DNA of 8,707 nt, from NCBI GenBank assembly GCA_021545625.1, contig JAJRVH010000010.1, positions 1 through 8,707 of the forward strand. The letters are read 5' to 3'. The position numbers were made by a program, and so were the translations under genes. The stretch is from Zetaproteobacteria bacterium (GTDB lineage: Bacteria; Pseudomonadota; Zetaproteobacteria; Mariprofundales; Mariprofundaceae). This document shows, piece by piece, positions 6,384 through 8,707 of this stretch (position 1 is the first letter of the stretch; the number at the start of each line of letters is the position of its first letter). The notes under the pieces are model-generated. The model saw only the letters and a program-made list of their open reading frames with translations. It searched no databases and was not told the DNA's origin.

Positions 6384-6749
6384 ATGGCTACGGTTGAACT
6401 GAAACTGGAGAATTTCGAAAAAACGGTTTCCGGAAGCGAAATTGCAATTATCGATTTCTGGGCGCCCTGGTGCGGTCCGTGCAAAATGTTCGGCCCGGTA
6501 TTCGAAGAGGTGGCCGAAAAACATGGCGATATCCTTTTCGGCAAGGTCAACACCGAGGAGGAGCAGGAACTGGCGGCTCATTTCAACATACGCTCGATTC
6601 CGACGCTGGTGGTTATGCGCGATAACATTATCCTGTTGTCGCAGGCCGGTGCGCTGCCGAAGAATGCCCTGGAGCAGCTTGTTGAACAGGTTCGTCAGAT
6701 CGATATGGATGAGATTCGCAGGGAGATCGCCGAAGAGAAAGCGGCCTGA
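6384..6749 (+). CDS. Thioredoxin
   Basis: This is a small cytoplasmic dithiol-disulfide oxidoreductase that reduces protein disulfides and is normally recycled by thioredoxin reductase. The 121-residue protein has the thioredoxin fold, with DFWAPWCGPCK holding the redox pair C30 and C33 (WCGPC, residues 29-33), the buried Asp at D24 and the cis-proline in IRSIPT (P73). There is no signal peptide. Compared with the usual 105-110 residues it has a charged C-terminal helix (about 106-121, DMDEIRREIAEEKAA), and the segment after cis-Pro reads LVVMRDNIILLSQAGALPK, typical of a second, non-TrxA thioredoxin type. The start is set by AAGGAGG 7 nt upstream. It has its own promoter and terminator, so it is a single-gene unit between the purD cluster and the efflux operon. 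Confidence 0.95.
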   Translation: MATVELKLENFEKTVSGSEIAIIDFWAPWCGPCKMFGPVFEEVAEKHGDILFGKVNTEEEQELAAHFNIRSIPTLVVMRDNIILLSQAGALPKNALEQLVEQVRQIDMDEIRREIAEEKAA

Positions 6750-6788
6750 CCCGCCCACTCCCATCCCTCCCCAGGGTCAGGCGCTGCG

Positions 6789-6819
6789 GCGGCCTCCGGT
6801 CAACGGAGGCCGCTTTTTT
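6789..6819 (+). terminator. Rho-independent terminator after the thioredoxin gene
   Basis: A perfect 10-bp GC-rich stem, GCGGCCTCCG (6789-6798) with its complement (6804-6813), has a 5-nt loop and is followed by six T (6814-6819). It lies about 40 nt after the thioredoxin stop and separates that unit from the arsR-tolC operon. Confidence 0.93.
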
Positions 6820-6854
6820 ATGGTATCTGCAAAGTACACTGGTCGGGGGCATAT

Positions 6855-6882
6855 CAATTAGATCTTGCTTATATTATAATTG
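6855..6882 (+). promoter_or_regulatory. Promoter -10 and candidate self-operator of the ArsR-family gene
   Basis: A perfect TATAAT (6875-6880) lies 20 nt before the repressor ATG. I find no convincing -35 at 16-18 nt, as is common for regulated promoters. The -10 is embedded in two dyads: the 11-bp palindrome TTATA-T-TATAA (6869-6879) and the wider inverted repeat CAATTA (6855-6860) / TAATTG (6877-6882). ArsR-family repressors usually bind AT-rich dyads overlapping their own promoters, so this is the likely operator, by inference. Confidence 0.55.
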
Positions 6883-6900
6883 CTGGGTATCATTCGCGCC

Positions 6901-7221
6901 ATGGATGTCATACCTCAGGCAAATATACAACAGGCAAGCGAGGGTCTGCGGGCCATTGCGCACGAGGTGCGCCTGTCGGTTCTGTGCCATCTGATGAATG
7001 GCCCGATGTGCGTTAACGAGCTGATCCGGGCGACCGGCGCCTCGCAGTCGAATCTTTCCCAGCATCTGGCCAAGATGCGCATGATGGGTATCATCGCCAA
7101 TGAGAAGCGCGGACAGCAGGTGTACTACCGCATCGCCAATCCCGAGTTCGAGGAGCTGGTGCATGTGCTTAAACACATCTATTGCCCGGAATCCTGTCGT
7201 CCGGATCCCGGGGAGGCCTGA
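6901..7221 (+). CDS. ArsR-family repressor, BigR/SqrR/YgaV-like thiol sensor
   Basis: This is a 106-residue winged-helix DNA-binding protein of the ArsR/SmtB family, expected to be dimeric. The recognition helix region is TGASQSNLSQHLAKMRMMGII (about 45-65), followed by the wing NEKRGQQVYYRIANP (67-81). It lacks the ELCVC metal motif of classical ArsR. It does have C29 (LSVLCHL) and C95 (HIYCP), the positions and contexts used by BigR, SqrR and YgaV to form a disulfide or polysulfide link in response to persulfides or oxidants. C37 and C99 are additional. The start is the ATG at 6901; a TTG at 6880 would add 7 residues but sits on the -10 box. The stop abuts the TolC start, so it most likely represses its own operon and is released by sulfane sulfur or redox stress. 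Family call sure; ligand inferred. Confidence 0.88.
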   Translation: MDVIPQANIQQASEGLRAIAHEVRLSVLCHLMNGPMCVNELIRATGASQSNLSQHLAKMRMMGIIANEKRGQQVYYRIANPEFEELVHVLKHIYCPESCRPDPGEA

Positions 7222-7230
7222 ATGGGGAGG
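7210..7230 (+). promoter_or_regulatory. Two consecutive ribosome binding sites before the TolC gene
   Basis: GGGGAGG occurs twice. The copy at 7210-7216 is 5 nt before ATG 7222, and the copy at 7224-7230 is 9 nt before an in-frame TTG at 7240. The second start removes six residues (MGRCFV) and gives a cleaner signal peptide. Which is used cannot be settled from sequence. Confidence 0.6.
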
Positions 7231-8589
7231 TGTTTTGTTTTGTCCAAAATATCAGTATTACGTTATGTTCTAATAATATCGGCGGCACTGACTGCGCCAC
7301 AGGCTATGGCCGGAGAAATGACGCTGCGTCAGGGCGTGGCGCAGGCCCTGCAGCATAACCGCGGGCTGGCGGCTTCGGAGGCCGGCGTGCACAGGGCCGA
7401 GGCTGAGGCCGATGCGGCGCTGGGCCGCATGTTGCCGCGTGTGGATATGTCGACCGGAGTGGCGCGTACCGATTCCCCGCTCGGTTATTTCGGCGCGAAG
7501 CTGCAGCAGGCCCGCATTACGACGGCCGATTTCATACCATCCAGCCTGAACAGGCCGGGCTATATCAACAATTACCAGACCCGGCTTGGCCTGAGCATGC
7601 CCGTGTTCGCCGGTGGTGCCCTGTGGGCGGGCCGGGCGCGCGCCCGGCATCATGCCGATGCCAGCGCCCTGAACTATGAATTTGGTCGCCAGCAGCTGAT
7701 CTATCAAACCATCGTGGCCTATATACAGGCGCGCCAGACGGCGGCTCAGGTCGAGGCCAGGGCGAATGCCGTGCAGGCGGCTAGAAAGCGCTGGCAGGAT
7801 GCCAGGGCCCTGCACAAACGGGGCATGGCGATCAACAGCGACGTGATGGATGCGCATGTGCATCTGTTGCGCAGCGAGGTGGCGCTGGATCAGGCCAGGG
7901 ATGCGCATGCGGCAAGCATGGAGTCCCTGAGTCTTGTTCTGGGACGCGAGACGTTGAAGGACAGGCTGGTCGAGCCGTCGCTGGATCTGGTTGCCGGCCT
8001 GAAAGGTGGTTCATTGCAGGCATTGGTTGACCGGGCGCTGGAGCAGCGTGCCGATCTGCGAGCCATGCTTGAGGAGCTTGATGCGGCCAGAGCCGCGCGC
8101 CGTCAGTCGCGCGCCGGCTACCTGCCGCAGGTCAGCCTGGTCGCGGCCCAGGAATGGAACAGCGAGACATTCGGCCTGAAGAATCGCAATACGATGATCG
8201 GCGCAACGGTCAGCATGAATCTGTTTGCCGGCGGCGCGGACAAGGCGCGCATACGGGCTGCAGAATCGGATCTGCTTTCGCTGGAATATCGCCTTGCGGA
8301 CAAGCAGCAGCAGATTGCCAATCAGGTGCGTCAGGCGTGGCGCAGCATGCGCACGGCCGAGCGCCGTTATCAGAGCGACAGGGAAGCCCTGCGCCAGACG
8401 GAGGAGTCATTGCGCATCAAGACCCTGCGGCATCGGCAGGGCCTTGAAAAAACGTCGGACGTGCTCGACGCCCAGGTGCGTCTGGATACGTCCCGCGTGG
8501 CCAATATCCGGGCCCGCTACGATGTCATGATTGCCCGCGCGGCGCTGATGCTGGCCGCCGGCGCGCTGAATGAGGAGGTGGTTCAATGA
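7222..8589 (+). CDS. TolC-family outer-membrane efflux protein
   Basis: This is the outer-membrane exit duct of a tripartite efflux system. The 455-residue precursor begins with a signal peptide (hydrophobic VLIISAALTAPQ, likely cleavage after AMA at residue 30) and has no lipobox. Two OEP repeats follow, about 34-230 and 245-450, each with long alpha-helical coiled segments. Each repeat has the characteristic strand-turn motif: LSMPVFAGGALWAGRA near 125-140 and VSMNLFAGGADKARIRAAE near 330-348. Length and layout are normal for the family. The ATG at 7222 follows the ArsR-family stop with no gap; a TTG at 7240 is an alternative start. The stop overlaps the next gene as ATGA. Being between a repressor and a lipoprotein gene fits a repressor-OMP-adaptor-pump operon. 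The substrate cannot be read from sequence. Confidence 0.93.
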   Translation: MGRCFVLSKISVLRYVLIISAALTAPQAMAGEMTLRQGVAQALQHNRGLAASEAGVHRAEAEADAALGRMLPRVDMSTGVARTDSPLGYFGAKLQQARITTADFIPSSLNRPGYINNYQTRLGLSMPVFAGGALWAGRARARHHADASALNYEFGRQQLIYQTIVAYIQARQTAAQVEARANAVQAARKRWQDARALHKRGMAINSDVMDAHVHLLRSEVALDQARDAHAASMESLSLVLGRETLKDRLVEPSLDLVAGLKGGSLQALVDRALEQRADLRAMLEELDAARAARRQSRAGYLPQVSLVAAQEWNSETFGLKNRNTMIGATVSMNLFAGGADKARIRAAESDLLSLEYRLADKQQQIANQVRQAWRSMRTAERRYQSDREALRQTEESLRIKTLRHRQGLEKTSDVLDAQVRLDTSRVANIRARYDVMIARAALMLAAGALNEEVVQ

Positions 8590-8707
8590 ACCGAAGCATG
8601 ATATGGAAGCTTTTCGCGCTGTGCGCGGTTGGGGCATCGTCCCTGACGGCCTGTTCGGATGCGCCGAAGCCGGAGGCTTCGTCCGCGTTGACCGTGCATG
8701 CCCGGAC
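8586..8707 (+). CDS. Lipoprotein, probable RND efflux periplasmic adaptor (partial, N-terminus only)
   Basis: Forty codons are present before the window ends. They encode a lipoprotein signal peptide: MNRSMIWK, a hydrophobic core, and a lipobox LTAC with the acylated Cys at residue 23. The mature part begins CSDAPKPEAS, a flexible linker, then ALTVHAR, which resembles the first beta strand of membrane-fusion proteins. Residue +2 is Ser, so outer-membrane sorting is possible, although many adaptors are inner-membrane anchored. The ATG overlaps the TolC stop (ATGA), and AGGAGG (8573-8578) lies 7 nt upstream, indicating tight coupling. Adaptor function is inferred from position after a TolC gene and the lipoprotein start; the diagnostic domains lie outside the window. 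Confidence 0.75.
   Translation, partial: MNRSMIWKLFALCAVGASSLTACSDAPKPEASSALTVHAR

Noticed and set aside
6264..6764. Minus-strand open frame across the thioredoxin gene
   Set aside because: It is antisense to an unmistakable thioredoxin gene and crosses that gene's promoter.
6880..6900. TTG at 6880 as the start of the ArsR-family gene
   Set aside because: It overlaps the last base of the TATAAT box and would precede the expected transcription start; ATG 6901 fits the family N-terminus.
7270..7908. Minus-strand open frame of 212 codons inside the TolC gene
   Set aside because: It is the antisense shadow of the TolC coding sequence, with no domain and no start signal.
1..8707. Mobile elements, CRISPR arrays, tRNA or rRNA genes, toxin-antitoxin pairs
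   Set aside because: I looked for transposase-like frames, repeated spacers, cloverleaf or rRNA-like sequence and small overlapping gene pairs and saw none. The space is almost fully used by recognised genes.

Overview
The window is a gene-dense, GC-rich stretch of chromosome from a Gram-negative bacterium, most likely a member of the Pseudomonadota. It carries an outer-membrane TolC-type channel with a lipoprotein partner gene, a System II (ResB/CcsB) cytochrome c maturation pair, and GalU, PurD and PurE proteins of proteobacterial type. System II with proteobacterial housekeeping genes suggests a beta-, acidithio- or zetaproteobacterium-like lineage. That placement is inference; there is no rRNA or other decisive marker here.

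Left part, all on the minus strand (positions 6274 down to 1): a 65-codon unknown gene, then purD and purE (purine biosynthesis, 3-nt gap), a divergent Sua5/YrdC-family gene (threonylcarbamoyl-AMP synthase fold), resB and ccsB (haem delivery and ligation for c-type cytochromes, ATGA overlap), a strong rho-independent terminator, and galU (UDP-glucose synthesis), which runs off the left edge. Short gaps from purD to ccsB allow one long transcript. resB and galU may also have their own promoters, whose -10 boxes lie only 8-9 nt before the start codons.

Right part, all on the plus strand (6329 to 8707): a thioredoxin gene with a textbook sigma70 promoter, Shine-Dalgarno sequence and terminator. 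Next is an apparent efflux operon of an ArsR-family repressor, a TolC-family outer-membrane protein starting directly at the repressor's stop codon, and the first 40 codons of a lipoprotein that is probably the periplasmic adaptor of an RND pump. The repressor keeps the two cysteines that BigR/SqrR/YgaV-type regulators use to sense persulfide or redox state, so the pump is probably controlled by sulfane sulfur or oxidants.

I see no mobile elements, CRISPR arrays, tRNA or rRNA genes. Most of the window is ordinary housekeeping sequence, and I find no clear new system. The points most worth a second look are the ArsR-TolC operon with its sensor cysteines, the Sua5/YrdC protein with a rewritten nucleotide-binding motif, the apparently leaderless galU and resB starts, and the small repeat-containing protein next to the thioredoxin gene.
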